DNA of 64,000 bases from Myxococcota bacterium (GCA_963169045.1 CAUJDF010000039.1:186001-250000); one strand, 5' to 3'; counted from the first letter of the stretch, positions 38,915 through 52,736 are shown. Notes: generated from the sequence alone by a model not told the origin. Numbers and translations: made by a program.

Positions 38915-39129
38915 CGTATCCTCCTCGAACGCCGAGATGGGATGAGTCGGCTTCTTCGAGTCACCCGTCCGTCGAGCCCCCGACGTAGCATCGGCCGTAC
39001 CACCGCGCGCCGTCCGGGCGGCGGGGCGGGCCGCGGGCGGCCAATCCCCGACGATCCGTTGTCCGCATGGGGCATTCCGCCGGACGGGCGAGGCACATCG
39101 CCCCGGGGCTGGTGAGACGGGCGGCGCGC

Positions 39130-39145
39130 TGGCACGATGACTGCA
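39130..39145 (+). promoter_or_regulatory. Strong candidate sigma-54 promoter of the universal stress protein gene
   Basis: TGGCACGATGACTGCA differs from the consensus TGGCACG-N4-TTGCA at one position, and the GG-N10-GC core is exact. The predicted transcript start is near 39156, about 49 nt before the ATG at 39205. I saw no paired palindrome like those before gspC in the 38915-39130 stretch, which otherwise holds no recognisable gene. Confidence 0.65.
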
Positions 39146-39204
39146 ATTTGAACGCTTCACCCGGCGCCGGCGACTCGCCGGCCCCCACGCAGGAGACCGC
39201 GCCC

Positions 39205-39669
39205 ATGCTCACGATCCGCCGCATCCTCGCTCCCAGCGACTTCTCGGACGCCTCGCGGCGCGCCGTCGAATATGCCGCCGACCTCGCCGAGCGCTTCGGC
39301 GCGGAGCTGGCGCTCCTGCACGTCGTCGAGATCCCCCCGGGCCTGTCGGCGTCGACCCTGATGCGCTCCGGCGCCGACGGCCGCATGGAGCCCATGGGCG
39401 ACTACCTGCGGAACATCGCGATGGAGACGCTGCGGGGCCTCGGCGCCGAGGCGCAGAAGCGGGGCCTCGTCGTCACGTATGCGATCGAGCTCGGCGACGC
39501 CGAGAAGGAGATCCGCCGCGCCGCCCAGAAAATGCCGGCGGACCTGGTGGTGGTGGGCACCCACGGGCGCACCGGCCTGCGGCACCTGCTGCTCGGCAGC
39601 GTGGCCGAGCGCGTGGTGCGGCAGTCGGACGTCCCCGTGCTGACGGTGCGCAGCCCCGTCACCGAGTGA
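39205..39669 (+). CDS. Universal stress protein (UspA family), ATP-binding type
   Basis: A single-domain Usp protein of 154 aa, a normal length. The N-terminus ILAPSDFSDASRRAVEYAADLAERFGAELALLHVVE is the family fold start. The ATP-binding signature G-x2-G-x9-G-S is intact (GTHGRTGLRHLLLGS). It is probably a cytoplasmic dimer responding to starvation or energy stress. AGGAGA lies 8 nt before the ATG. It is divergent from the peptidoglycan-binding gene and has a sigma-54 promoter in its leader, so it probably depends on an enhancer-binding protein. A 7-bp hairpin follows the stop. Confidence 0.95.
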   Translation: MLTIRRILAPSDFSDASRRAVEYAADLAERFGAELALLHVVEIPPGLSASTLMRSGADGRMEPMGDYLRNIAMETLRGLGAEAQKRGLVVTYAIELGDAEKEIRRAAQKMPADLVVVGTHGRTGLRHLLLGSVAERVVRQSDVPVLTVRSPVTE

Positions 39670-39676
39670 CGCACCG

Positions 39677-39694
39677 CGTCACCGTTCGGTGACG
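39677..39694 (+). terminator. Hairpin just after the universal stress protein gene
   Basis: CGTCACC and GGTGACG pair perfectly around GTTC, 8 nt after the stop codon. No T-run follows. The rest of the 39670-39843 convergent spacer shows nothing I recognise. Confidence 0.5.
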
Positions 39695-39843
39695 TGGCGA
39701 CGGCGAGTCCCTCAGAGGCGGTTCCCTCGAGACTGTCGCCGCGAGCGGACGGATGGCCGAGCGAGCCCGCGGCGCCGACCGAGGCGACGCGGGCGCAGCC
39801 GGTCAGCGGTTCGCGCAGCAGGCACTTTCATGGGAACACCCTC

Positions 39844-42147
39844 TCAGAAGGGCCCGGAGAAGTGCCGGACGAGCCGCCCGATGCGGTCCTCCTCGAAGTC
39901 GGTCTCCGTCCGCAGCAACTCGGTCACGCGCCGGAGCACCTGCTCGACGCGGGCCTCCTTCTCGGCGGTGTCCTTGCGGGGGCCGGCGGTCTCCTCGAGC
40001 TGGCGGCCGCCGCGGGCGCGGAAGCCGCTCTTCACGTCGGTGGCGGCGGCGGCCTCCGGCTTCGTCGGATCGGCGGGGGTGTCGGGGCGCTCCTTGGCCA
40101 GCGGCGCGCCGCCCGGCTGGAGCCAGTCGAGGTAGGCGGCCTCGGTCGCCAGCGCCTCGGCCTCGAGCGTGCGCGCGTCGGCGCCGGCATCCTGGCGGGT
40201 GTGCGCGAGCTCGTGCGCCATCAGCGCCTCGCCGCGCGCCGTGTCGGGCCGGAAGTGCTGCGGGTCGAAGAAGACCAGCTTGCCGTGGGTGAAGGCTTCG
40301 GCCTGCAGGCTGCGCGCGAGCGCGCCCGACATGGGGCCGGCGAACACCGTCACGTCCGCGAAGTCCTGCCCGAAGAAGGCCGCGAGGCGCGACTGCGCCG
40401 TGGCGTCGAGCGTGCGGCGCTCTTCGGCCAGGAGGCGCGCGATGCCGTCGGCGTCGCCGGCGTGCAGCAGGCCGAGGATGGCGTCGCGCGGGTTCGCCGT
40501 CTGCGCTTCGGGGCGCACCTTCACCCGCAGCGTGCCCACGTGCGGGCTCTCGCGACGGACGAGGACGTCGGCCATCTGCTCGGCGAGCACGCGTCCGAGA
40601 AGGCGCGGATCGCCGGCGCGCCCGGTCGGGAGCGTCAGCTCGAGCTCGAGCTCCGGCGCCGAGCCCGCGGCCTTGGAGAGCCGCTCTCGCAGGCCGGGAT
40701 CGGCGGCGAGCCGCCCGCCGAGCACGTCGGGGAGCTGCCCCAGCGCCGCCGTCATGAGCCCCGAAGCGCCCTCGACGCCATCCGGCAGCTCGACCACCGT
40801 GTCGTCGATGCGCAGCGGACCCCGCGCCTGCGCCAGCGCGCCCACGGGGCCGGCGCCCGGTTCGAGCCGTGGCCGCGACGGGACGGGCGCCGTGCCGATC
40901 GCGTCCGGCGCCTCGAGGCGGCCGGGCCAGGCCGTCGGCGCCGAGCGGAGCATCGACGAGAAAACCCAGCCTTTCCGCGCGCTTCCGGGGACCACCACCG
41001 GCACCGCCCCGCGCGAGGCCTCGCCGGCGGGGGTGACCGTCTCGCCCGCCGCGAGGTACCCGAGCACCTTCGCCCGCGGGCCGCGCCCCGAGAGGACGGG
41101 CACCTCGGGCGCGGCGGGCGTCAAGCCGCCGCCCGCCGCTGCCGGGCGGGGCGACGTCCCCGGGCGGCCGGCGATCTGACGCCGCAGCGCCAGCGTGTCG
41201 ACGTCGCCCCCGGGCGTCGCCAGGCGGCCGTCCGTCAGCCCCGCCTCCTGCGCGAACAGTCGGCGTGCCCGCTCGACGAGCCGCTTCGACGTGCGCGAGT
41301 CGGGGGGCGCCTCGAGCGCCGCCGTCACCGCGCGCCGCGCCTCCGTCCGCACCTCGGCCAGGGCCCGGGCGTCCACCTCGGGCGCCGGCGGCAGCGCCAG
41401 CGCCTGCTGCAGCGCCGCGTCGTACGGGTTCTCGGCGCTCCCGCCCCGGAGCGGCCGCGCCACGGCGCCGTTCGTGTCCGGCTGCTCCTGCGCGACCGCC
41501 GCGGACGCCTGCGCGCGAAGGCGCGCGGCCAGATCGGGCGCGTCGAGCCGCGCCGCGCCGAGGGCCCCGTCGAGGCCGGCGTCGTGGGCCCGCTCGCGGC
41601 GCAGGCGCCCGCCGAGCTCGCGGCGCAGCCTCGCCAGGCGCTCCCTCAGCGCCGCCGGCGCCTCGGGCGGGAGCGCCGCCTCGGCCTGCCCGAGCCGCTG
41701 GAGCGCCTCGACCAGGTCGGCGCCGCGCCCGAGCGCCGCGGGATCGAGGCGTGGCGCCGCCGGCGCCTCGACCGGCTCCTCGTTCATCAGGCGCTCGAGC
41801 ATCGTGCCGCGCACCATCCGCCGCGCGCGCCGCTCCGGGTCGATGCCGCCCGGCGCCACGTCGGCGAAGCCGCGGTCCCACGGATTGACGCCCATGCCCG
41901 CGACGTTGGGCTGGTCGAGCAGCACGCTGCGCTCGAGCAGCGGCTCGATCTCGAGCAGGTCGCGGCCCAGGCGCCCGCGGTCCTCGGAGGGGTCCTCGCG
42001 GAGCCACGCCGCGCCCTCCGTTCGCAGCGCCGCGTACTCGTGCAGCGCCTCGAAGCGTTCGAGGCCGAGCTCGAGCCGCTCCGGCACCCGCTCGAGGGGC
42101 AGCGTGGACGGCGTCCAGAGCAGGATGTCAGGGGTCCCGGCGTCCAT
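39844..42147 (-). CDS. DUF4157-domain putative zinc metallopeptidase
   Basis: A 767-aa protein. The first two thirds are Ala/Arg/Pro-rich with predicted helices; near residues 365-405 there is a possible SH3-like segment. The DUF4157 domain is at about 580-655: LAAFFGQDFADVTVFAGP..., then HGKLVFFDPQHF and the zincin motif AHELAHTRQ, with HELAH at 645. A charged helical tail of about 115 residues follows. DUF4157 is common in effectors and accessory proteins of extracellular contractile injection systems and in polymorphic toxins, but no such genes are present here. There is no signal peptide. The start ATG at 42147 has GGGAG 6 nt upstream. Cytoplasmic or self-processing roles are possible. 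Confidence 0.85.
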   Translation of the reverse strand: MDAGTPDILLWTPSTLPLERVPERLELGLERFEALHEYAALRTEGAAWLREDPSEDRGRLGRDLLEIEPLLERSVLLDQPNVAGMGVNPWDRGFADVAPGGIDPERRARRMVRGTMLERLMNEEPVEAPAAPRLDPAALGRGADLVEALQRLGQAEAALPPEAPAALRERLARLRRELGGRLRRERAHDAGLDGALGAARLDAPDLAARLRAQASAAVAQEQPDTNGAVARPLRGGSAENPYDAALQQALALPPAPEVDARALAEVRTEARRAVTAALEAPPDSRTSKRLVERARRLFAQEAGLTDGRLATPGGDVDTLALRRQIAGRPGTSPRPAAAGGGLTPAAPEVPVLSGRGPRAKVLGYLAAGETVTPAGEASRGAVPVVVPGSARKGWVFSSMLRSAPTAWPGRLEAPDAIGTAPVPSRPRLEPGAGPVGALAQARGPLRIDDTVVELPDGVEGASGLMTAALGQLPDVLGGRLAADPGLRERLSKAAGSAPELELELTLPTGRAGDPRLLGRVLAEQMADVLVRRESPHVGTLRVKVRPEAQTANPRDAILGLLHAGDADGIARLLAEERRTLDATAQSRLAAFFGQDFADVTVFAGPMSGALARSLQAEAFTHGKLVFFDPQHFRPDTARGEALMAHELAHTRQDAGADARTLEAEALATEAAYLDWLQPGGAPLAKERPDTPADPTKPEAAAATDVKSGFRARGGRQLEETAGPRKDTAEKEARVEQVLRRVTELLRTETDFEEDRIGRLVRHFSGPF

Positions 42148-42253
42148 GGCGAGCTCCCGCGCGTGGGCCTTCGCGAATCGCGGGCATTGTAAGGCACCGC
42201 GCGCCCGCGCGGCACGGTGTTTCACGCGCTCGGGGATGTGCTACGTTCGCGGC

Positions 42254-42991
42254 ATGGCCGAGGGCCGCAAACGCATCCTGACCGTCGAGGACGCCCCCAA
42301 CATCCGGCGTCTGATCTCCTACAACCTGCGTCGGGCCGGCTACGATGTTTTCGAGGCCGCCGACGGCCGGGCCGCCGTCGAGATCCTGCAGAAAGTCGTC
42401 CCCGACCTGATCCTGCTCGACGTCCGCATGCCCGAGCTCGACGGCTTCCAGCTGCTCGAGCTGATGCGCCGCTATCCACGGGCGGCGGCCATCCCGGTCG
42501 TGATGCTGACGGCGCTCAGTCAGCCCGCCGATCTCGACCGCGCGCTCCTGTTGGGCGTCGTCGACTACCTGGTCAAACCGCTGGACCCCGCCGTCTTGCT
42601 GAGCACCGTCGCCCGCGTGCTCCGCGGCGGCGCGCCCAACGAGGTCTACTGGACGGGGCCGAACCGCCGCGAGTACGTGCGCGCCAGCATCTTCGGGGTG
42701 AGCCTCGACCCGCTGCCGGGCGGGAAGGGCATCGACATCGGCGAGGGCGGCATCGCCTGGCGCACGAAGCGCGCCCCCGGGGAGGGCGCGGTCGTCGTCA
42801 TCGAGTCTCCCGAGCTGTTCACGCACATCCGGCTCGCCGAGCCCAGCCTGCGCGCCCGGGTCTGCCTCGTCCGCCCGATGCACGAGGGCGACGCCCGCGT
42901 CGGGGCGTCCTTCCTCGGCCTGACCGAGAGCGCGCGCGACGCGATCCGCCGCTACGTCCTGCTGCAGGAGACGCGCTCCGCCCTGGGGTAG
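42254..42991 (+). CDS. Response regulator with C-terminal PilZ-like domain
   Basis: A 245-aa protein. The receiver spans residues 5-125, with the acidic pair ED, phospho-acceptor Asp56 (LILLDVRMPE), Thr in MLTAL and Lys in LVKPLD. The second domain (about 135-240) is PilZ-like: the c-di-GMP motif RxxxR is kept (RREYVRAS), but the second motif (D/N)xSxxG reads DIGEGG, with Gly in place of Ser. Nucleotide binding may therefore be weaker or altered. It lies divergent from the DUF4157 gene and converges on enolase with 1 nt between the stops. An alternative ATG lies 18 nt upstream. Confidence 0.9.
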   Translation: MAEGRKRILTVEDAPNIRRLISYNLRRAGYDVFEAADGRAAVEILQKVVPDLILLDVRMPELDGFQLLELMRRYPRAAAIPVVMLTALSQPADLDRALLLGVVDYLVKPLDPAVLLSTVARVLRGGAPNEVYWTGPNRREYVRASIFGVSLDPLPGGKGIDIGEGGIAWRTKRAPGEGAVVVIESPELFTHIRLAEPSLRARVCLVRPMHEGDARVGASFLGLTESARDAIRRYVLLQETRSALG

Positions 42992-42992
42992 G

Positions 42993-47723
<4,731 letters not shown>

Positions 47724-47727
<4 letters not shown>

Positions 47728-49556
47728 GGTGGACGGCGGCCCTGGCTCTCGGTGTGCTGCTCGGCTGCAGCGATGCGGGCGGGACGGACGAGGTGCCGCC
47801 GCCGTTGCCGCCGCTGTCGGTGGCGGTGCAGAGCCTCGACGTCGAGAGCGTGCTCCCGGGGACGCGCGCGCGGCTGGCCGGCGCCGGCTTCCTCGACGGT
47901 GCGCAGTTTGAGGTGACGCTGAAGGGGACTGCCGGCGGCAACGCCGTCGATCTCGACCTGCCGGCGGAGCGCGTCGACGACGCGGTGCTGGCGGTGACCT
48001 TCCCGCCGGCCATGGTCGGCCCCCTGGGCGAAGGTACGCTCGAGGGCACGCTGCGCGTCGTGATGACGCTCGGCGACGCCCGCGGTACGGCGGAGTCGCC
48101 CGTCGCGATCGACGTACGCCAGACGCTGACGCCGGTGGTGACCGACGGTGCCGACGCCGCGTTCCCGGCCACGCCCTTCGAGCTGCGCGGGAGCGGCTTC
48201 CTCGACGTGTCCGAGGGGCAGTCGACGGTCGAGATCCGGGGCCGCTTCACGCGCGACGGCGACGGCGAAGCGCGGACGCTGAACGTTGGCGACGTGCCGG
48301 CGGCACGGCCTCCGGCCGACGGCCTCTGGGCGCGCGACTCGCTCGGCTTCGTCTTCGATCCCGCCTGGGTGGGGATCTCCCCGGGCGCGCTCGACCTCGA
48401 GGTCCGCGTCGTGAACCGGGGCCACGGCTGGCTCCGCGAGGGCGAGTGGCGCCCCGTGCGCGTCGACCTGCTGGCGCCGGTCATCGAGGACGTCGATCCG
48501 CCCGCCGCGAGTCGCGGGCAGCGCATCACGATCAGCGGTCAGGGCTTCCTCGGTGGCGACCAGGATGGCGGCTACACGGCGTTGCGGCTCGAGGGCACCT
48601 TCCGCGCCATCGACGGCGACACGGTGGTGCTCAGCGGCCCGACGGCGCTCGAGGTCGACCCGCTGCGCCTGGATGGCCGCACGCTCGTCTTCGCCATGCA
48701 GCCGCGCTACGACGCCGACTGCCGCAGCGCCGACCTGGGCGCGCGCGCCGGCACGTTCGAAGGTCGCGTCACGCCCATCGTCGGTTGGCGCACCGAGACC
48801 GTCGAGGGCGATCCGTCGCCGATGACGTTCGAGATCCTGCCGCCGAAGCAGGTCGTCTGGCTGCGGTTCCTGCCGGCCTTCACCGACTCGCTCCGCTTGT
48901 TCGGCCTGCGCGACGTCAGCCGCGAGGTGGAGGCGCGCATTCTCGAGGTCATCCGCCGCGACTACGCCGGCATCAACGTCGAGGTGCGCCTCGACGATCC
49001 CCTCGACTTCGTCGACTACTCGATCGTCGAGATCGGCGGCCCGGACCCCAACGCGCAACAGCTGTTCGGCCTGGACAACACCCCCGGCCTCGACCACTGC
49101 AACCAGCGGCTGAACGACAACCTGGCCGGTCGCAACGCCGACAGCGAGGGCTTCGGCGGCATCTTCGTCGAGTCCTTCCTTCAGCTCTCGCTGTCGCGGC
49201 ACGCGGAGAACCCGTTGGCGAACGCGGCCTTCGACGAGATCTTCGACGGCGTGATCGACGAGCCCGTCGAGCCGGGGGAGTACCCCGACGGCCCGCGGGC
49301 CGCGGAGATCGCCCGCGCCATCCGCACGTTGGGCAGCCTGGTCGGCAACACGGCGACGCACGAGATCGGGCACTCGCTCGGCCTGCCGGCGGTGGTGGGC
49401 TGCGGCGAGTACCACAACCCGCCGGGCGACGGGCAGATCATGGACTGCGGGCAGGATCGGCCATTCGAAGAGCGGGCGGAGCTGGATGGTCGTTCGCCGG
49501 CGACGTGGATGCCCGAGGACCGGACCTATCTGGAGCGCATCCTGCCCGTGCGCTGA
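47724..49556 (+). CDS. IPT/TIG-repeat lipoprotein with a metzincin-like C-terminal domain
   Basis: A 610-aa lipoprotein (lipobox LLGC). Three IPT/TIG-like beta-sandwiches carry repeated phrases (LPGTRARLAGAGFLDGAQFE; ATPFELRGSGFLDVSEG; RGQRITISGQGFLGGDQDGG), followed by a peptidase-like domain from about residue 365. The zinc motif is HEIGHSLGLP, followed by a distant His (GCGEYHN) and a Met-turn-like QIMDCG. In classical metzincins the third ligand is two residues after the conserved GL; here that position is Ala, so the His in EYHN would have to supply it. ATGA overlap couples it to the preceding lipoprotein gene. It is probably a surface-anchored peptidase; activity is unproven. Confidence 0.85.
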
Positions 49557-49566
49557 CGAGCGGAGC

Positions 49567-50379
49567 TCAGGGCTCGATGCCGGCGCGGTTGATGCGCAGC
49601 GTGTCGTCGAACCACACCGCCGAGCCCGTCTCGACCACGCCCCAGCTGTTCTCGTCGGGCGGGGCGATGCCCCCGAGGAAGACGAAGCCGCCGGCCTCGT
49701 GGGCGTCGGCCCGCAGGAGGTCGCCGCGCACGCGCTTCACGCCGGCGAAGTACAGCGGCGCGCCCGAGGACAGCGCGTAGAAGGTCTGGCCGTTGCTGAG
49801 CAGCGCGACGAGCGTCGTGGGCTTCGGCTCGCCGGCCTCGCGCGCCAGGGTGCGCCAGTGGGTGAGCGCGGAGCGGACGGCGCCGAGCACCTTGCTCGGC
49901 GGCGCCGTCCAGGCGTTCGGCGGCACACCTGCGTCGCGCAGGTGCGAGAGCACGAGGTGGAAGAAGAGCTCCGACTCCGTCCGGCCACGCACGTTGTGGG
50001 CCAGCGAGTCGGGCAGCGCGCGCCGGGCCGCCTCCAGCGCACCTGCCGGCATCGTCGCCCCGCCTTCGCTGCCCGCATACACCCACGGTCCGTAACGGAA
50101 CGGCGGGGTGTCGTCGAGCGCCCACGTGGGCCCCACCGGCCCGCGCGCGTGCACGACCAGCGCGTTCGTGCGCACGTCCTTGGCCATGCCCGCCAGGTCG
50201 ACGTCGCCGTCGGCGACGCCCGGCCGGCGCTTCAGCAGAATCTGCGTCCCGTGCGAGAACCCGAGACCGATGGCGAGGGGGCGCGCGACGGTGTCGAGGG
50301 CGGTCGCGAGCCCGGCGAGGCGGAGGGCGTCGGCGACCGGACCGGCGTGATCGCTGAAGTAACCGAACAGTCGGGACAT
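49567..50379 (-). CDS. Class-II glutamine amidotransferase homologue lacking catalytic residues
   Basis: A 270-aa protein aligned with the YafJ/EgtC-type Ntn amidotransferases. The start SRLFGYFSDHAGPVADALR fits the family start MCRLFGY, but residue 2, the catalytic N-terminal Cys, is Ser (codon TCC). Other pocket residues also differ: the family (N)THPF reads DDTPPF, the oxyanion HNG reads GSEGG, and the TDSE motif reads TESE. The Arg of VHARG is kept. Glutaminase activity is therefore unlikely; Ser could in principle act as an N-terminal nucleophile. It converges on the metzincin lipoprotein gene (10-nt gap) and precedes nothing on its strand in that direction. Confidence 0.85.
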   Translation of the reverse strand: MSRLFGYFSDHAGPVADALRLAGLATALDTVARPLAIGLGFSHGTQILLKRRPGVADGDVDLAGMAKDVRTNALVVHARGPVGPTWALDDTPPFRYGPWVYAGSEGGATMPAGALEAARRALPDSLAHNVRGRTESELFFHLVLSHLRDAGVPPNAWTAPPSKVLGAVRSALTHWRTLAREAGEPKPTTLVALLSNGQTFYALSSGAPLYFAGVKRVRGDLLRADAHEAGGFVFLGGIAPPDENSWGVVETGSAVWFDDTLRINRAGIEP

Positions 50380-50442
50380 GGTCTTGGCCGCACCTGTGTG
50401 GTTGCTCGAACAGATGATAGCGGAGACGTGTCCGTCGCGTCC

Positions 50443-51888
50443 TCAGCCGCCCGGGGAACGCCTGGGATGGCGCAGGCAGGCCGCAGCCGCGGCCAGGCGG
50501 ACGGAGGGCACGGGGTCGGTCGTCGCCTCGTCCAGGGGCGCGCCGGGATCCGGGGCGTCGCCCGCGGTGATGGCGCGCGCGGCCAGATAGCGTAGCTCGG
50601 GCACGGCGTCGGCGAGTGCTGCCGCCGCCGCGTCACGCCGGGCCTCGGGCGCGCCGGCTTCGAGCAGCGCCTGTAGCGCCAGGGCCCGCAGGGCGACGTC
50701 CTCGGACCGCGTCGCGGCCTGCGGCTCGCCGACGACGGCGGGATCCCACGCGGCGCGCAGCGCCTTGGCCAGTCCGGGCCCGGGACGACGCCGATAAGTG
50801 GCCGCCAGCGCCTCGACCAGCTGCCGCCGCAGGAAGGGATCGCCGCGCCCGAATGCCTCGCGGATGGCATCGCGGGCGGCTTCGTGCCCGTCCCGGACGA
50901 GCGCCGTGGCCGCCGCGGCCCGTGGGCCCGGCTCGGCGTCCCGCAGGAGGGGCTCGGCGAGCGCCCGGGTGGCGGCGTCGTCGCTCGTGAGCAGCGCCTG
51001 CGCGACGGCGGCCCGCACGCCCGCATCCGGGTCGGTGACCGCCTCGGCGAGCGCGGCCCGCGCCGCGCCATCACCGAGGGCGACCAGGGCCGCGAGCGCC
51101 GGTCGCAGCAGCGAGGCGTCGCGGCTGCGGGCCATCTTGACGATGCGCCCACAGGCGGGATCGTGCCCGAGCCGGCACAGCGAGATCGCGGCCATCGCCG
51201 CCACGATGCCCTCGGGGTCCTCGGCGGCGCGCAGGAGCGCGGGGACGGCGGTGCGCTCGCCCACTTCGCCGAGCAGGGACGCCGCCGCGGCGCGGCGCTC
51301 CGCCGCGACGTCGGTCAGCTCGGCGAAGAGCCACGGGAGGGCGTCGGCGAATCCCGCGGCGAACAGCATGCGGGCAGCCTCGAGGCGGGTCTCCGTGTCG
51401 GCCTCGGCGAGCAGCGGCTGCAGGAGGCGGCGCGCCGCGGCCGGCTCGAGACCGGCGGCGAGCCGGGCGAGGGCGCGGCGGTCGCCGGGCTCGGGGTCGC
51501 GCGTCGCCGCGTCGCGGATGGCTTCGGCCACCGGGCCCGTCCGCAGCTGGGCCGCCAGACCGAGCAGGTGCCGGCGCTCGCTGCGATCGGCCCCGGCGAA
51601 GCGCCGTGCGGCGTCGTCCGCGGCGGGGGCCGGCGCCAGCCGCGCGCGGGCGCCGAGCGCCGCCAGCCGCACGAGCGCGTCGGGATCGCTGGCGGCGGCC
51701 TCGACGGCGGGGAGCCGATCGGCGGCGCCGCTGAGCCCCAACAGATTCAGCGTCGCGGCGCGAACCTCGGCGGACGGGGACGTCAGGCCCTCCTCGAGGA
51801 TGGCCTGCACGCGGGCCGGGCTGCCCGGCGGCGGCGCGCCGTCGCCGCACCCCCAGAGGAGGAGCGCCGCGGCGACGAGTCGCCTCAC
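50443..51888 (-). CDS. HEAT-repeat lipoprotein
   Basis: A 481-aa protein starting at GTG, with GGGAGGGG just before it, overlapping the alpha/beta hydrolase stop (GTGA). The signal sequence RRLVAAALLLWGCGDG ends in a Cys suited to lipidation. About ten HEAT-like repeats follow almost without spacer (SAEVRAATLNLLGLSGAADR; DPEGIVAAMAAISLCRLGHD; DPDAGVRAAVAQALLTSDDA; VPELRYLAARAITAGDAPDP). They should form a solenoid facing the periplasm or cell surface. Binding partner unknown. Confidence 0.88.
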   Translation of the reverse strand: MRRLVAAALLLWGCGDGAPPPGSPARVQAILEEGLTSPSAEVRAATLNLLGLSGAADRLPAVEAAASDPDALVRLAALGARARLAPAPAADDAARRFAGADRSERRHLLGLAAQLRTGPVAEAIRDAATRDPEPGDRRALARLAAGLEPAAARRLLQPLLAEADTETRLEAARMLFAAGFADALPWLFAELTDVAAERRAAAASLLGEVGERTAVPALLRAAEDPEGIVAAMAAISLCRLGHDPACGRIVKMARSRDASLLRPALAALVALGDGAARAALAEAVTDPDAGVRAAVAQALLTSDDAATRALAEPLLRDAEPGPRAAAATALVRDGHEAARDAIREAFGRGDPFLRRQLVEALAATYRRRPGPGLAKALRAAWDPAVVGEPQAATRSEDVALRALALQALLEAGAPEARRDAAAAALADAVPELRYLAARAITAGDAPDPGAPLDEATTDPVPSVRLAAAAACLRHPRRSPGG

Positions 51889-52736
51889 GCCCCTCCCAGG
51901 TGGCCTTCGAGCCAGGTCGTGAGGTCGCCCACGGTCCGCTCGCGCTCCGTCTCGAACCAGATCTCGTGATAGAGCCCGGAATACTCGTGCCACGTCTTGT
52001 CGGCGCTGCCGACGCGCTCGAACGCCGCGCGGCTCGCCTTCGGCGACGCGATGCGGTCGTCACCGCCGTGCTGCATCAGCACCGGCAGTCGCAACGTCGC
52101 AGCCAGCTCGGGGATGCGCGCCTGCGCCGCGACGGTCTCGGTGTACCAACGCGAGCTCGCCTTGCGCAGGACGAGCGGATCCTGCCGGTAGCGCTCGACG
52201 ACCGCCCGATCGTGGCTGAGGTCCTTCTCGTCCAGCCCGGTGGGCAGCGCCAGGGCGGGGAGGTAGCGGCTCAACATGCGCGCCGCGCCCGCCTTGAGCG
52301 AAGGCACCTCGAAGCCGAACCCGAGGAACGGCGAGCTCAGGCACAGCCCCGTGAGCCCTTCCGGCCGCGTCGCGGCGGACGTCAGCGCGACGAGGCCGCC
52401 GTTGCTGTGCCCGAGGAGAAAGCGCGGCAGCCCCGGCGTCTCGGCTTCGAGGCGCGCACGGGCGGTCGCCGCGTCGTCGAGGTATTCGCCGAAGGCGTAG
52501 ACGTGGCCGCGCCGGCCGCCGGAGCGGCCGTGCCCGCGGAAGTCGATGCGGTCGACGCGCAGCCCGAGGTCGACGAGCCGCAGGGCCAGGTCGTCGTAGC
52601 GGCCGCAATGCTCGGCGAAGCCGTGCAGCAGGAGGACGGCGCCTCGCGGTGCGCCGGGTGCGGCGGTCTCGTGGTACAGCCGCGTCCCGTCGCCGGTCGT
52701 GAGGAAGCCGCGTTCGGCAGGTCGTTTGGTCGTCAC
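51885..52736 (-). CDS. Alpha/beta hydrolase, monoacylglycerol lipase-like
   Basis: A 283-aa hydrolase with the Hydrolase_4 (lysophospholipase/monoacylglycerol lipase) pattern. The oxyanion strand is LLLHGFAEHCGRYDDLA and RIDFRGHGRSGG follows. The nucleophile elbow is GHSNGG. Asp lies in MQHGGDDRIAS and His in YHEIWFE, completing the triad. There is no signal peptide, so it is cytoplasmic. Substrate is probably an ester lipid, but this is not fixed by sequence. The GTG of the HEAT lipoprotein overlaps its stop. Confidence 0.93.
   Translation of the reverse strand: MTTKRPAERGFLTTGDGTRLYHETAAPGAPRGAVLLLHGFAEHCGRYDDLALRLVDLGLRVDRIDFRGHGRSGGRRGHVYAFGEYLDDAATARARLEAETPGLPRFLLGHSNGGLVALTSAATRPEGLTGLCLSSPFLGFGFEVPSLKAGAARMLSRYLPALALPTGLDEKDLSHDRAVVERYRQDPLVLRKASSRWYTETVAAQARIPELAATLRLPVLMQHGGDDRIASPKASRAAFERVGSADKTWHEYSGLYHEIWFETERERTVGDLTTWLEGHLGGA

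Noticed and set aside
13414-39846. Similar phrases GGGAACGACCTCTCA (13419) and GGGAACACCCTCTCA (39832) as a mobile repeat
   Set aside because: Only about 15 bp match, with no extended similarity, flanking duplication or inverted ends. Chance is adequate.
42210-42224. CGGCACGGTGTTTCA as a sigma-54 promoter of the receiver-PilZ gene
   Set aside because: The -12 element ends CA instead of GC, and no enhancer-like palindrome lies nearby. Similarity is limited to the -24 half.
39844-42991. A contractile injection, toxin-antitoxin or defence island around the DUF4157 gene
   Set aside because: No tube, sheath, baseplate, antitoxin, nuclease or recombinase gene is adjacent; neighbours are a stress protein, a receiver-PilZ protein and enolase.
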